Source: Nitrospinaceae bacterium UBA3496
GTDB taxonomy: Bacteria; UBA8248
DNA: 19,386 bases
Direction of reading: 5' to 3'
Assembly (NCBI GenBank): GCA_002377645.1
Contig: DFQF01000077.1
Coordinates: forward strand, 33,698-53,083
In this document: positions 1-8,908 of the stretch, in pieces
Numbering within the stretch: the first letter of the stretch is position 1
How the letters are laid out: each line of letters starts with the position of its first letter
Made by a program: the position numbers and the translations under genes
Notes under the pieces: model-generated
The model's database searches: none
What the model saw: the letters and a program-made list of their open reading frames with translations, nothing else
What the model was told of the DNA's origin: nothing

Positions 1-1365
1 AATCATATGAACAGGAATACGTATCGTTCTTGCCTGATCAGCAATAGCTCTTGTGATTGCCTGACGAATCCACCAAGTCGCATAAGTACTAAATTTATAA
101 CCTCTCTTATACTCAAACTTATCGACAGCCTTCATTAATCCAATATTTCCCTCTTGAATCAGATCCAAAAATTGCAATCCACGATTTGTGTATTTCTTCG
201 CAATACTTACTACCAGACGTAAATTTGCTTCTGCTAGTTCTTTCTTCGCACGTTGATCTTTTCTACGTCCCCTACGAATCATTTTAACTGAATTTTCTAA
301 TTCTTCACGGGACGCACCAGCTTCATTTTCCATTTCCTTTACTTCTTTTCTGATCTTTTTAATTCTACGGCCATATTCAGCAAGAATACTTATTGGAATT
401 TTTTTATCTCCAACATAATTAACTTTCTTTGCTCCATTTTTTACATTTTTTCGCAAATAGGAGCGTATTTCAGATTCTTCTAAACCAACTTGCTCTAAAT
501 ACCCATTAATTTCTTTCTCGTGTTTATGTACCTTAGCCACGAAAAAACTAACTCTATCTGCAATAGAGTCCACTTGTTCAGGTCTTAAATTCATTAAGCG
601 AATTATCTCAGCAACTTTATCAAGGGATTTTTTGTGCAAAACAGGATCTGCTGTAGCGATATTCTTAGTTTCTATTTTCTTGAGCTGAGTTTTCAATCTT
701 CTTGTTAAAGAAAGAAATTTCTTCTTCTCTTCTTCATGATCATTCTCTTCTTCTGATTCATCTTCATCTTCAGTAGACTGTCTACTAATTGAAACAAGTT
801 TCGCAACAGAGATATCTCCATTTTCAAGCTTCTTTCCAAGTTCTAAAACCATATCTATAGCAACTGGAGTAGAAACCGTCGCAAGACTTACTTCTAACTG
901 TCCCTCTTCAATTCTTTTTGCAATCTCTATTTCACCCTCTCTACCTAATAGAGGAATTTGTCCCATTTCTCTTAGATACATACGCATAGGATCATCTGTT
1001 CTGCCATACGTAGAATCGTCAAAAGAAGAAATAGCTTCCGAAGTAGTACGTTCTCTTTGACTTGATTTTAAATTACTTGGGGTCTCGGTCTGGGTTTCAG
1101 ATCCTTTCTTTTCGCTCAAACGTTCTTCAGCCGAAGAAGGATCAAGGACTTCAATATCCATTTCATTAAACATAACCATGATGTCATCTATTGCTTCAGG
1201 AGAATTCACATCTGCGGGCAACACATCGTTTACCTCATCATAAGTAAGAAAACCCTTCTCTTGGCCTTGTGCAATAAGATCTTTAACTTCTTTTTGAGTA
1301 ACTTTTTGTTTCTTAATACTCTTCTTTACTTTAGGATCAGCAGATTTCTTAGTTCGCTGTGCCAA
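1..1365 (-). CDS. rpoD: RNA polymerase primary sigma factor RpoD (sigma-70), 3' end cut by window edge
   Basis: Primary sigma factor that directs core RNA polymerase to housekeeping promoters. 455 codons are visible; regions 3 and 4 lie off the left edge. Region 1.1 spans about residues 15-75. Region 1.2 starts near residue 124 with [13 protein letters not shown] long non-conserved spacer follows, with an acidic run at about residues 197-214. Region 2 starts near residue 370 and holds [26 protein letters not shown], the -10-recognition segment with [13 protein letters not shown], and RTIRIPVHM. The start is a TTG at 1363-1365, six bases after AAGGAG; an in-frame stop lies upstream at 1399-1401 and the next in-frame ATG is about 55 codons in, inside region 1.1, so TTG is the only reasonable choice. 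The gene lies 53 bp after dnaG, the usual macromolecular-synthesis pairing. The long spacer points to a proteobacterial-type RpoD. Confidence 0.97.
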   Translation of the reverse strand, partial: MAQRTKKSADPKVKKSIKKQKVTQKEVKDLIAQGQEKGFLTYDEVNDVLPADVNSPEAIDDIMVMFNEMDIEVLDPSSAEERLSEKKGSETQTETPSNLKSSQRERTTSEAISSFDDSTYGRTDDPMRMYLREMGQIPLLGREGEIEIAKRIEEGQLEVSLATVSTPVAIDMVLELGKKLENGDISVAKLVSISRQSTEDEDESEEENDHEEEKKKFLSLTRRLKTQLKKIETKNIATADPVLHKKSLDKVAEIIRLMNLRPEQVDSIADRVSFFVAKVHKHEKEINGYLEQVGLEESEIRSYLRKNVKNGAKKVNYVGDKKIPISILAEYGRRIKKIRKEVKEMENEAGASREELENSVKMIRRGRRKDQRAKKELAEANLRLVVSIAKKYTNRGLQFLDLIQEGNIGLMKAVDKFEYKRGYKFSTYATWWIRQAITRAIADQARTIRIPVHMI

Positions 1366-1371
1366 TTTTAA

Positions 1372-1377
1372 CTCCTT
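1372..1377 (-). promoter_or_regulatory. Ribosome binding site fixing the TTG start of rpoD
   Basis: AAGGAG on the minus strand, six bases before the TTG at 1363-1365. It is a near-consensus Shine-Dalgarno at ideal spacing and supports TTG as the true start rather than an internal ATG. Confidence 0.75.
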
Positions 1378-1418
1378 ATGTTGGAATCTAAGAAAAACCT
1401 AAATTTAATTTCAAAACT

Positions 1419-3302
1419 CTAGGATAAAATATCTTTTTGTTTCTTCTTCAGCAACTTATTTTTCTGCTCTAACAAACTCCATAAAACTTCTGAATTATCG
1501 CCATTTTCTCTAGATACATTATAAATTTCTTTGTTGAATTTTTCTTGCTCACGTCGTAATTTTATTTCTTTAAGACGAGACAAACAATCCAAAAAATCTT
1601 CCCGATTTATTTCATCGACCAACTGAGATGAAGATAACTCAATAACCAGTGAGCGCGCAACTTCATCATCTAAATGATCTAACAAAGACGCAGCATTGAT
1701 TTCAATACCCTTTTTTGAAGCAACTAGCAAATCAGTCAATATAGTTTTAACCGTTGGATCTGAAAAAAAAGATACGTCAATAGTATCCAAATCAACAAAT
1801 TCAGGTTTATGCAACAATAATTCCAAAAAGTCTACCTCTATTTTAGGTAGTTTTTTCTTAACATCAACGAGATCAATTGAATTACTGCTCTCAGAAGGAA
1901 TTTTTCGTTTTTCAAGTCTTCTATTAAGCATTGCAGATAAAGTAGGATACGGAACACCAAGACGAACCTCTAAAAGAGAAAAAAACTGTTCTCTCACACT
2001 ACGATGACTAGCAGCAAGAAGGGGAATAATTTTATCAACTGCATCCATTTTTTTTGACTGAGAGGAACTTATATGAACATCATCTAACGACATTCTAACA
2101 GTCCTTTCAAGCAATCCTTCGGAAGAAGAAAGTAATTTTTCGAATTTTTCTTTACCTTTAGTTCTCAAAAAGTCATCTACATCTAATTTGTCTGGCAGAG
2201 CAACTACTCTAATATCTACTGAACCCGCATCTTTATTGTTAATAAAATCTTCCCCTAAAATTTGATTCGACAAAAGTCCTTTTGGCACAAAAGAAAGATT
2301 CATAGCATTCCCCACGAGATAACCAGCTTTTTCGGATGCAGCCTGTCCCGCCTCATCAGGATCAAAAACAAAAACAAATTCTTCAACTTGAGACCTCAAA
2401 ATACGAAGATGTTCTTGAGTAAAAGCTGTACCTAATGTTGCGACTGCAAAATCAAATCCACTCTGAAACAAAGAAATCACATCAAAATAACCCTCAACTA
2501 TGATTACTTTCTTGTTAGCTCTCATTTTTTTTCTAGCAAAATTAAGTCCATACATTGTACGAGATTTTTTGAAAACTATCGTTTCAGGTGAGTTAAGATA
2601 TTTTGCCCCCTCTATTTTACTTTCTGAATCAGGCAATAAACGTCCGCCAAAAGCAATAGGATTATTCGCATAATCAAAAATTGGGAAAATAATCCTGTTT
2701 CTAAAACGATCATAAAATCCTTTTTCCCCATCTCTTTTTGAGACCAATCCCGCTTTTTCAAGCTCTTCTTGAGAAACTCCCCTCTTTCCAAGAGCTTTCA
2801 AAAGAGAATCCCACTTATTCGGAGCATAGCCTATTTGAAAGTAATCTTTTGTTTCTTCTTTTATACAACGATTAACCAAATAATCTCTTGCTCTACTTCC
2901 AATTTGATGTTTCAAGACTCCTTGAAAAAAATCTAGAGCTAATTTATTGATTTCAATTATTCTGTCTCTTTCCTTAACAATATTTTCATTATTATTTTTA
3001 TCTAAATAACGTGAAATATCTATTCCTTGTCTACTTGCTAGCAATTGAACAGATTCAATAAAACTCATATTTTCATGTAGCATTAAAAATTTAAAAACAT
3101 TTCCGCCTTCGTTACAGCCAAAACATTTAAAAATCCCTTGTGTTGGATTGACACTAAAGGACGGAGTTTTTTCATCATGGAATGGGCATAAACCTTTAAA
3201 ACTTGTTCCCGCCTTCTTTAGTGAAACATATTCACCAATCACTTGTTCTATTGGAATAGATACTCGTATTTCATCAATTATATTTTCAGGAATGAGACTC
3301 AA
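1419..3302 (-). CDS. dnaG: DNA primase DnaG
   Basis: Makes RNA primers for lagging-strand synthesis at the replication fork, with the DnaB helicase as partner. 627 aa, close to the usual 580-630. The N-terminal CHC2 zinc finger has C39, H42, C60 and C63 (CPFHDEKTPSFSV ... FKCFGCNEGG). The core follows with FPIFDYANNPIAFGGR near residues 206-221. The TOPRIM site shows VEGYFD (E270) and FDPDEAG (D314, D316). The C-terminal 200 residues are divergent, as expected for the helicase-binding domain. About 25 extra residues lie in the TOPRIM region between DPDEAG and IRVVALP (near residues 333-360). The start is TTG, five bases after GGAGG, and the sequence from there matches the family N-terminus (IPENIIDEIR). 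It follows hisIE by 81 bp, behind a possible promoter, and precedes rpoD. Confidence 0.97.
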   Translation of the reverse strand: MSLIPENIIDEIRVSIPIEQVIGEYVSLKKAGTSFKGLCPFHDEKTPSFSVNPTQGIFKCFGCNEGGNVFKFLMLHENMSFIESVQLLASRQGIDISRYLDKNNNENIVKERDRIIEINKLALDFFQGVLKHQIGSRARDYLVNRCIKEETKDYFQIGYAPNKWDSLLKALGKRGVSQEELEKAGLVSKRDGEKGFYDRFRNRIIFPIFDYANNPIAFGGRLLPDSESKIEGAKYLNSPETIVFKKSRTMYGLNFARKKMRANKKVIIVEGYFDVISLFQSGFDFAVATLGTAFTQEHLRILRSQVEEFVFVFDPDEAGQAASEKAGYLVGNAMNLSFVPKGLLSNQILGEDFINNKDAGSVDIRVVALPDKLDVDDFLRTKGKEKFEKLLSSSEGLLERTVRMSLDDVHISSSQSKKMDAVDKIIPLLAASHRSVREQFFSLLEVRLGVPYPTLSAMLNRRLEKRKIPSESSNSIDLVDVKKKLPKIEVDFLELLLHKPEFVDLDTIDVSFFSDPTVKTILTDLLVASKKGIEINAASLLDHLDDEVARSLVIELSSSQLVDEINREDFLDCLSRLKEIKLRREQEKFNKEIYNVSRENGDNSEVLWSLLEQKNKLLKKKQKDILS

Positions 3303-3307
3303 ATAAA

Positions 3308-3312
3308 CCTCC
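3308..3312 (-). promoter_or_regulatory. Ribosome binding site of dnaG (TTG start)
   Basis: GGAGG on the minus strand, five bases before the TTG at 3300-3302. Together with the conserved DnaG N-terminus it fixes a TTG start. Confidence 0.7.
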
Positions 3313-3361
3313 GATTATCTTTCTTTTCCGCAACAAATTAAATCATTTAATACTTGAGGAA

Positions 3362-3370
3362 ATTATAACA
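3362..3370 (-). promoter_or_regulatory. Candidate extended -10 promoter for dnaG-rpoD
   Basis: The minus strand reads TGTTATAAT: a perfect TATAAT preceded by the TGn extension. No good -35 box is seen 16-18 bases upstream (GAGATA or similar), which is tolerated for extended -10 promoters. It lies just past the hisIE stop and would give a leader of about 50 nt before dnaG. It would let replication and sigma-factor genes be expressed separately from the his operon. Inferred from motif only. Confidence 0.45.
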
Positions 3371-3383
3371 AATCGGACTATGA

Positions 3384-4049
3384 CTATCTCTCAGATTCGC
3401 TTCTTCCACCTTTGCCAAATCTTTCAGCTAATTTTGACAAAATTTCTCCAGGGGGTATTTCACTAGCTACCATCGCAACTAATAGATGAAACCATAGGTC
3501 ACCCATTTCTTCAATAATTTCATCTCGTTCAGAATCCATCAAAGCGATAACAACTTCGGACGCTTCCTCTCCTACTTTCTTTGCGATCCTGCCTTTACCT
3601 TTAGAAAACAATCTAGCCACATAACTTTCATCTAAATTTCCTGTTTTTTTTCTTTCTTCAATTAATTTATAAATAGATTCTAAAAAATTATGATTGTATA
3701 AAAACTCTCCAGTAACTTCCTTCGAAAGAATTTCATTAAAAAAACAGGACATTCTATTCGTATGACAAGCCGGTCCATTTGGAGAAACTAAAAAAAGGAT
3801 AGAGTCGAGATCACAATCCAAACTTACAGATTCAAGATTTAAAAAATTTCCTGAAGTTTCACCTTTTTCCCAGATTTTTTTTCGTGACCGGGACCAAAAA
3901 TGGACTCTTTTCTTCTCCATAGTTAGAGACAATGATTCTAAATTAACCCATGCCATCATAAGTATCTGTCCAGTAGATACATCTTGACAAATAGCAGGCA
4001 TCAATCCATCTTCATCCCATTTAATTTTTGAAAAAAGTTCATTTTTCAC
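3384..4049 (-). CDS. hisIE: Bifunctional phosphoribosyl-AMP cyclohydrolase / phosphoribosyl-ATP pyrophosphatase HisIE
   Basis: Carries out steps 2 and 3 of histidine synthesis: hydrolysis of PR-ATP to PR-AMP (HisE part) and ring opening of PR-AMP (HisI part). 221 aa. The HisI domain covers about residues 1-108, with WEKGETSGN, the metal-binding DCDLD (D78, D80, D82) and zinc cysteines C79, C95 and C102 ([13 protein letters not shown]). The HisE domain covers about 125-215, with [13 protein letters not shown] and [12 protein letters not shown]. Both sets of catalytic motifs look complete, so both activities are expected. The GTG start overlaps the hisF stop as GTGA (4046-4049), which implies translational coupling. 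It is the last gene of the his cluster. Confidence 0.96.
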   Translation of the reverse strand: MKNELFSKIKWDEDGLMPAICQDVSTGQILMMAWVNLESLSLTMEKKRVHFWSRSRKKIWEKGETSGNFLNLESVSLDCDLDSILFLVSPNGPACHTNRMSCFFNEILSKEVTGEFLYNHNFLESIYKLIEERKKTGNLDESYVARLFSKGKGRIAKKVGEEASEVVIALMDSERDEIIEEMGDLWFHLLVAMVASEIPPGEILSKLAERFGKGGRSESER

Positions 4050-4813
4050 ATTCTTACCTCTACATTTTTTGCTCTAAGAAAATTCTTAGCTTCTTGGATA
4101 GAGTAATCTTCAAAATGAAAGATACTAGCAGCAAGTACTGCATTTGCTCCAGCTTTATTTAAACCCTCGTAAAAATGTTCTAAGTTTCCAACTCCACCTG
4201 AAGCTATAACTGGAACAGGAACCTGCTCAACAACGGAACTCGTCAATTGAATATCATATCCATTTTTAGTCCCATCTCGATCCATACTAGTTAAAAGAAT
4301 CTCTCCTGCACCAAGCTCTGAAGCTTTTGAAGCCCACTCTAAAACATCTAGACCGGTTGTCCTTGACCCCCCATGGGAAAAAACTTCCCATTTATTTTTT
4401 TTTTCAGAAGAAACACTTTTTGCATCTATTGCACAAACAATTGTCGAACTACCAAAACGACCAGCAGATTCTTCTAAGATTTTTGGATTACTCAGTGCCG
4501 CACTATTAATACTAACTTTATCAGCTCCTGCACGGAGTAATAATCCAACATCCTCCACACTTCTAACTCCACCGCCTACTGTAAGAGGCACAAATACCTC
4601 TTTTGCTGTCCTCTCAACTACTTTGAGCAATGTTCCTCTTTCTTCCTGAGATGCAGTAATATCAAGAAAACATATTTCGTCAGCTCCCATATCATAATAA
4701 GCTTTTGCGCAACTAACTGGATCTCCTGCATCGCGAAGACTTTTAAAACGTACTCCTTTCACAACTCTTCCGTTTTTGACATCTAGACAAGGGATTATTC
4801 GTTTAGCTAACAA
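4046..4813 (-). CDS. hisF: Imidazole glycerol phosphate synthase subunit HisF
   Basis: Cyclase subunit of IGP synthase. It uses ammonia delivered from HisH to turn PRFAR into imidazole glycerol phosphate and AICAR. 255 aa, the normal length. It is a (beta/alpha)8 barrel with the catalytic aspartates D11 ([15 protein letters not shown]) and D130 (CAIDAKSV), and phosphate-binding loops TVGGGVRS and IASGGVGN. The start is TTG inside the end of hisA, with a 7-bp overlap (4807-4813). The [12 protein letters not shown]-terminus is canonical for the family, so TTG is well supported although the Shine-Dalgarno is weak, which fits coupling to hisA translation. It ends in TGA, overlapping the hisIE start. 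Confidence 0.97.
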   Translation of the reverse strand: MLAKRIIPCLDVKNGRVVKGVRFKSLRDAGDPVSCAKAYYDMGADEICFLDITASQEERGTLLKVVERTAKEVFVPLTVGGGVRSVEDVGLLLRAGADKVSINSAALSNPKILEESAGRFGSSTIVCAIDAKSVSSEKKNKWEVFSHGGSRTTGLDVLEWASKASELGAGEILLTSMDRDGTKNGYDIQLTSSVVEQVPVPVIASGGVGNLEHFYEGLNKAGANAVLAASIFHFEDYSIQEAKNFLRAKNVEVRM

Positions 4814-5532
4814 TTTATTATTTCCAATGCTTCTTTAAAATCTAATGTTTTCTCGTAAAGTGCTCGTCCAACTACAACACCAATCAACCCTCTCGAAAAC
4901 AGAGGCAAGGCATTCTTAATATCTTCAATGTTTGTAATTCCACCTGCAGCAATAACAGATTTTCCCGATTTTTCTGCTACACGAAGAGAAAGACTGGAAT
5001 CAAAACCTTCAAGCATTCCATCCCGGCTAATATCAGTAATAATAAAATTTGCCAGCGGGACTTCTAAAAAATTTTCAGCAAGTTTTTCTGGGGTTATCTT
5101 CCATTTGGATTTCCAACCAGAAACTCTAACCTGATCATTTAAGGAATCAATACTTAGGATAACTTGTTCAGCATATTGGTTCGCAACACTTTTCACAAAT
5201 TCTGGATTTTCAACTGCAGTTGTCCCCAAAATCACGAAACTCGCACCCGAATCTATAACTAATTTCAAGGCTTCTTCATTTCGAATTCCACCACCAAACT
5301 GAATCGGAATATTTATTTCCTTTGCAATTGAAGAAAGAACATCAATATGGACAGGCCTTCCCTCCATAGCACCATCAAGATCAATTAGATGGAGGCGAGT
5401 AGCTCCCTGTTCTACCCAATGTAAAGCCATACTAACAGGGTCAGAATCATAAATTATTTCTCGATCTGCTTCTCCTTGAATCAGTCTTACACATTTTCCA
5501 CCCTTAAGATCTACAGCAGGTATAATCTGCAC
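4807..5532 (-). CDS. hisA: Phosphoribosylformimino-AICAR-P isomerase HisA
   Basis: Isomerises ProFAR to PRFAR, the step before the HisHF synthase. 241 aa, the normal length. A (beta/alpha)8 barrel and paralogue of HisF, with the catalytic pair D8 ([15 protein letters not shown]) and D129 (ILSIDSLND), and phosphate-binding loops QFGGGIRN and IAAGGITN. The GTG start lies five bases after GAGG. It is 17 bp from hisH and overlaps hisF by 7 bp. The stop is TAG. Between hisH and hisF, the order H-A-F is the common one in bacterial his operons. Confidence 0.97.
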   Translation of the reverse strand: MQIIPAVDLKGGKCVRLIQGEADREIIYDSDPVSMALHWVEQGATRLHLIDLDGAMEGRPVHIDVLSSIAKEINIPIQFGGGIRNEEALKLVIDSGASFVILGTTAVENPEFVKSVANQYAEQVILSIDSLNDQVRVSGWKSKWKITPEKLAENFLEVPLANFIITDISRDGMLEGFDSSLSLRVAEKSGKSVIAAGGITNIEDIKNALPLFSRGLIGVVVGRALYEKTLDFKEALEIINC

Positions 5533-5549
5533 CTTATCCTCAATTAAAA

Positions 5550-6197
5550 TTAGTTTTTATCACAAAAAGAAATAAAATTTTCAAGTATCTTCAAACCCTT
5601 CATCCCACTCTTTTCAGGATGAAACTGTGTCGCAAAAACATTTTCTTTTTGAACACTCGCCACAAAAGTAATGCCATAATCAGAAAAAGAAGTAACATGT
5701 GAAGATAGGACTGGTGCATCCTCTATATAAAAAGAGTGTACAAAATAAAAATAATCTGACTCCCTAACTTCCTTAAGTATACAACAAGGGTTATTCAATC
5801 GTATTTGATTCCATCCCATATGCGGCACCTTTAGGACAAAACAATCTTTTTTATCAAAAGATTGTGGGAACCTTCTAACTGTACCTTCAAAAATTCCTAA
5901 TCCCTCTGTGTTACCGAATTCTTCACTTTCTTGAAAAAGTACTTGTAATCCCAAACAAATTCCTAAGAAAGGAACTCCTTTCTTTATAACCTTTACGATT
6001 GCTTCTGCTAAATTAAAATTATGCAAAGCACGCATACATTCTGGGAATCCTCCAACTCCCGGCAAAATAACTCCTCGAGCATTATCTAGATCCGAAGCTT
6101 TAGAACTCATTAGATAATCCGTATCGATATGACCTAATGCATTCTTAACACTAAGCATATTTCCCATTTCATAATCGACAACTAGGATCTTTGACAT
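5550..6197 (-). CDS. hisH: Imidazole glycerol phosphate synthase subunit HisH
   Basis: Glutaminase subunit of IGP synthase; releases ammonia from glutamine and channels it to HisF. 215 aa, slightly above the usual 195-210. It is a class I amidotransferase with nucleophile C81 (FLGICLGLQ) and partners H193 and E195 (TQFHPEKSG). The oxyanion-hole region PGVGGF (46-51) and the HisF-contact motif VPHMGWN (124-130) are present. The start is ATG with only a weak upstream GAG. It is 18 bp from hisB and 17 bp from hisA, within one operon. Confidence 0.97.
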   Translation of the reverse strand: MSKILVVDYEMGNMLSVKNALGHIDTDYLMSSKASDLDNARGVILPGVGGFPECMRALHNFNLAEAIVKVIKKGVPFLGICLGLQVLFQESEEFGNTEGLGIFEGTVRRFPQSFDKKDCFVLKVPHMGWNQIRLNNPCCILKEVRESDYFYFVHSFYIEDAPVLSSHVTSFSDYGITFVASVQKENVFATQFHPEKSGMKGLKILENFISFCDKN

Positions 6198-6215
6198 TTC
6201 GACTCAATTTTTAAA

Positions 6216-6821
6216 TTAGAACATAGAACCTTTTGTACTAGGAACTCCATCAGATTTCTCATCTATCGACAAAGCCATTCTCAATGCTCTAGCAAAGCCT
6301 TTAAAAATACATTCAATCATGTGGTGAGAATTAAATCCATAACTCACTTCAATATGTAGATCTATCTTTGCATGATTAGAAAGTGACCAGAAAAATTCTT
6401 GAACCAAAGAAGTATCGAATTCTCCAACCTGAGAATCTGGAAATTTTCCCTTAAAGACAAGATTCCCTCTTCCTACTGAGTCTATGCAAACAGAAGCACA
6501 AGAATCCATCATTGGAATCTTAACATCAGCATAACGAGTAATACCTGAGCGTTCTCCCAATGACTCAGACAAAGCTTGACCTAACAAAATGCCAACATCC
6601 TCAACCGTGTGATGCCCATCAACCTCTAAATCTCCCTTTCCAACAATCTCCAGATCTATCATCCCATGTTTAGCAACTTGGGAAAGCATATGATCAAAAA
6701 AACCTATGCCAGTATTAATTTCTGAAGTCCCTTTCCCATCAATGCAAACATAAATATCAAATGTAGTCTCTTTAGTGGCTCTACTGACCGTTGCTTTTCT
6801 TCTCTGGCTACTATTAAGCAA
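6216..6821 (-). CDS. hisB: Imidazoleglycerol-phosphate dehydratase HisB (monofunctional)
   Basis: Dehydrates imidazole glycerol phosphate to imidazole acetol phosphate, a manganese-dependent step of histidine synthesis. With my start it is 201 aa, matching monofunctional bacterial HisB; there is no N-terminal histidinol-phosphatase domain. Metal-binding motifs are DGHHTVEDVG (68-77) and NSHHMIECIFK (164-174); FFDHML (41-46) and the C-terminal GVPSTKG are also typical. I chose the TTG at 6819-6821 because GGGAGG lies seven bases upstream and RRKATVSRATKET then sits at the expected distance from the N-terminus. A TTG five codons earlier (6834-6836) overlaps that Shine-Dalgarno and would add five residues. 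About 100 bp separate it from hisD, the widest gap in the his cluster. Confidence 0.96.
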   Translation of the reverse strand: MLNSSQRRKATVSRATKETTFDIYVCIDGKGTSEINTGIGFFDHMLSQVAKHGMIDLEIVGKGDLEVDGHHTVEDVGILLGQALSESLGERSGITRYADVKIPMMDSCASVCIDSVGRGNLVFKGKFPDSQVGEFDTSLVQEFFWSLSNHAKIDLHIEVSYGFNSHHMIECIFKGFARALRMALSIDEKSDGVPSTKGSMF

Positions 6822-6828
6822 TTTTTTT

Positions 6829-6834
6829 CCTCCC
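6829..6834 (-). promoter_or_regulatory. Ribosome binding site that decides the hisB start
   Basis: GGGAGG on the minus strand, followed by seven A residues and TTG (6819-6821). A more upstream in-frame TTG at 6834-6836 overlaps this site and so is unlikely to be the start. Confidence 0.7.
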
Positions 6835-6892
6835 AAAGAAACAAAACTTAAACTTTATTAATCATACAGAAAATGACATACAAAATAAAAAA

Positions 6893-6917
6893 CAATTAAA
6901 TTTAGAACTAGTAATTG
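6893..6917 (-). terminator. Weak AU-rich hairpin followed by a U-rich run between hisD and hisB
   Basis: In the transcript sense, CAATTA (6917-6912) can pair with TAATTG (6898-6893) across a 13-nt loop, followed by TTTTTTATTTT. The layout is that of an intrinsic terminator or attenuator, but the 6-bp stem has one G-C pair and would be weak. It could reduce readthrough from hisD or be chance in AT-rich DNA. Confidence 0.22.
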
Positions 6918-6923
6918 TCTTCT

Positions 6924-8210
6924 TCATTTAGCTAAACGTATACGCAACGCTCTTGCATGCGCACTTAAACCTTCGGATTCTGCCAAAACTGCCGCTGATT
7001 CTAACAAGGAATTAGCATATTCTTGGTCAAAAGACACAAAATTTGTCCACTTTATAAAATCTAAAACACTGAGTGGAGAATGAAATCTTGCTGAGCCTCC
7101 TGTTGGCAGAACATGGTTAGTTCCAATTATATAATCACCAAAAACAGCTGAACTCCATATACCTGAAAAAATTGCTCCCGCATTGAGAATGCTCTTGTCA
7201 ATTTTCTCGATATCTTCAATCATTATTTGCAAATGTTCAGGAGCGATTTCATCTATGACTTGAATAGCATCTTCAAATGTATCCACCTGAATTATAGCAC
7301 CCCTAGAAGAGAGCGATTTTGAAATTACTTCTTTCCTTTTCTCAAGATTCATTTGTTTTTCTAACTCATTTTCAAGATCCTCGCAAAGACCTTTTCCCAA
7401 ACAGATAGCTACCGCCATAGCATCAGGATCATGCTCGGCTTGCGCAAGCATATCAGCCACAGCCCAGTCTAAACGTGTTGTTTTATCTATTAGAACAACT
7501 ATTTCACTAGGACCAGCGTCTTTATCAATTGAAACTATTTTACTAACTAAACGTTTAGCTTCCATTACATAAGCATTTCCTGGTCCTACGATTTTATCAA
7601 CTTTAGGAATAGATTGTGTGCCGTATGCCATAGCAGCTATAGAATGTGCACCTCCAACAGAAAAAACCTTATCTACTCCCGAAATAGAAGCTGCTACTAA
7701 GACTGAATCAGGAATTCTTCCATTATTTGCAGGAGGTGTGCATAAAATAATTTCTTTAACTCCTGCTACTTTTGCGGGTATTGCGTTCATTAGAACAGTA
7801 GAAGGATATGCTGCTCTTCCGCCTGGAACATACAAACCAACTTTCTGAATTGGACTAGGAACAAAAGAAATCTCCTGTGATTCCTCTTCTGCCAAGGAAA
7901 TAGTCTCAGGTAACTGCAACTCATGAAATTGTTTTATCCTTTTTGATGAAAGAACAAGTGCTTCGTAAACTTTTCGATCTAAGGAATTACTTGCTTCTTT
8001 CAAATCTTTGTCAGTTATTGAAGAGATTCCATTGGCCAAATCAACTTGATCGAAAATACGGGTGAATTCCAATAACGCAGCATCTCCTTTATTTTTAACC
8101 GTAGAGATAATTTTAAAAATCTCATCCGAGTCTACCGAATTATTATTGATTTGAGACAAACTCTTAATCTCATCTCTTGAATTATCAGATTTATAAAAAA
8201 TCTTTCTCAA
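6924..8210 (-). CDS. hisD: Histidinol dehydrogenase HisD
   Basis: Catalyses the last two steps of histidine synthesis, oxidising L-histidinol to L-histidine with 2 NAD+. 428 aa, the normal length. Zinc ligands are present at Q257 and H260 (LAQAEHDPDA), D359 (VFGDYIIGTNHVLPTGG) and H418 (EGLSAHARALRIR). The catalytic pair is E325-H326 (IAPEHLQ). The NAD-binding region has IVGPGNAYVMEAKR and KDAGPSEIVV. The start is TTG (8208-8210) with only a weak GGGA upstream; the N-terminus fits the family and no other start is near. It follows hisG by 35 bp. Confidence 0.97.
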   Translation of the reverse strand: MRKIFYKSDNSRDEIKSLSQINNNSVDSDEIFKIISTVKNKGDAALLEFTRIFDQVDLANGISSITDKDLKEASNSLDRKVYEALVLSSKRIKQFHELQLPETISLAEEESQEISFVPSPIQKVGLYVPGGRAAYPSTVLMNAIPAKVAGVKEIILCTPPANNGRIPDSVLVAASISGVDKVFSVGGAHSIAAMAYGTQSIPKVDKIVGPGNAYVMEAKRLVSKIVSIDKDAGPSEIVVLIDKTTRLDWAVADMLAQAEHDPDAMAVAICLGKGLCEDLENELEKQMNLEKRKEVISKSLSSRGAIIQVDTFEDAIQVIDEIAPEHLQIMIEDIEKIDKSILNAGAIFSGIWSSAVFGDYIIGTNHVLPTGGSARFHSPLSVLDFIKWTNFVSFDQEYANSLLESAAVLAESEGLSAHARALRIRLAK

Positions 8211-8245
8211 AACTTTCCCAATCTTTTTTTAGAACTAAGAATATT

Positions 8246-8908
8246 CTATTTTTTTTTGCAAACTTTTTTCAGTTTGCTAATTAAAGAAGAAATACTTTTA
8301 TTTTTGATTTTCATACTAGCTCTATTTACAACTAAACGAGCTGTTGAAGAAAAAATCTCTTTGATAGGCATTAATCCATTTGCTTTTAAAGTTTTTCCGG
8401 TATCTACTAGATCAACTATTATATCTGCAACACCAGTCAAAGGCGCAATCTCAACATTCCCATATAAATGTACGATCCTTGCTTGTATACCTCTTTCGGA
8501 AAAAAAACGACTGGCAATTAATGGAAATTTCGTTGCAACAGTCAAATCAGTCATACTGGTTATATCTCTCCAACTAAGTTCGTTTGGACCTGCAACCATC
8601 AATCTACAAGGTGCAAAACGAAGATCTAATGGTTCGTATAGAAGTTGCTCTTGTTCCAACAACACATCTTTTCCTATGACTCCTAAATCAGCGATCCCTC
8701 TAGCTATATAAGTAGGAACATCATAATTCCTGAGAATTAAAACACGAAGACTTGTTTTCTTGTCTTCTCTTATAAGTACCCTTGAAGTATCAGAAATACT
8801 TTCAGATAAAAGTCCTGCTGCTAATAATCTTTCTACCGCTCCTTCAAAAATACGACCCTTTGGAAGAGCTATAGTCAAAATCTCTTTACTTTCTGTTTTT
8901 AGATTCAT
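8246..8908 (-). CDS. hisG: ATP phosphoribosyltransferase HisG, short (HisZ-dependent) form
   Basis: First and committed step of histidine synthesis: ATP + PRPP to phosphoribosyl-ATP. 220 aa: only the two-domain catalytic core, without the roughly 80-residue C-terminal histidine-binding regulatory domain of the long form. Motifs are LTIALPKGRIFEGA (11-24), GIADLGVIGKD (71-81) and the PRPP loop DLVDTGKTLKANGL (166-179). The Lys-rich C-terminus ends naturally, so this is the short type rather than a truncated gene. In known short-form enzymes, activity and feedback control need HisZ, a HisRS-like partner, which is not in the window. Its ATG overlaps the murA stop as TAATG. Confidence 0.96.
   Translation of the reverse strand: MNLKTESKEILTIALPKGRIFEGAVERLLAAGLLSESISDTSRVLIREDKKTSLRVLILRNYDVPTYIARGIADLGVIGKDVLLEQEQLLYEPLDLRFAPCRLMVAGPNELSWRDITSMTDLTVATKFPLIASRFFSERGIQARIVHLYGNVEIAPLTGVADIIVDLVDTGKTLKANGLMPIKEIFSSTARLVVNRASMKIKNKSISSLISKLKKVCKKK

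Noticed and set aside
6822..6836. Upstream TTG start for hisB adding five residues
   Set aside because: That TTG overlaps the GGGAGG ribosome binding site, which is correctly spaced only for the TTG at 6819-6821.
8256..8711. Plus-strand open frame of 151 codons
   Set aside because: It lies wholly opposite hisG, whose motifs are complete, has no recognisable domain or ribosome binding site I could identify, and reads as a shadow of the real gene. The other plus-strand frames (for example 1696-2007, 11642-11926 and 13394-13672) are rejected for the same reason.
8246..8908. hisG as a truncated pseudogene
   Set aside because: All catalytic motifs are present and the length of 220 aa matches the known short family; the missing part is a domain that this family never has.
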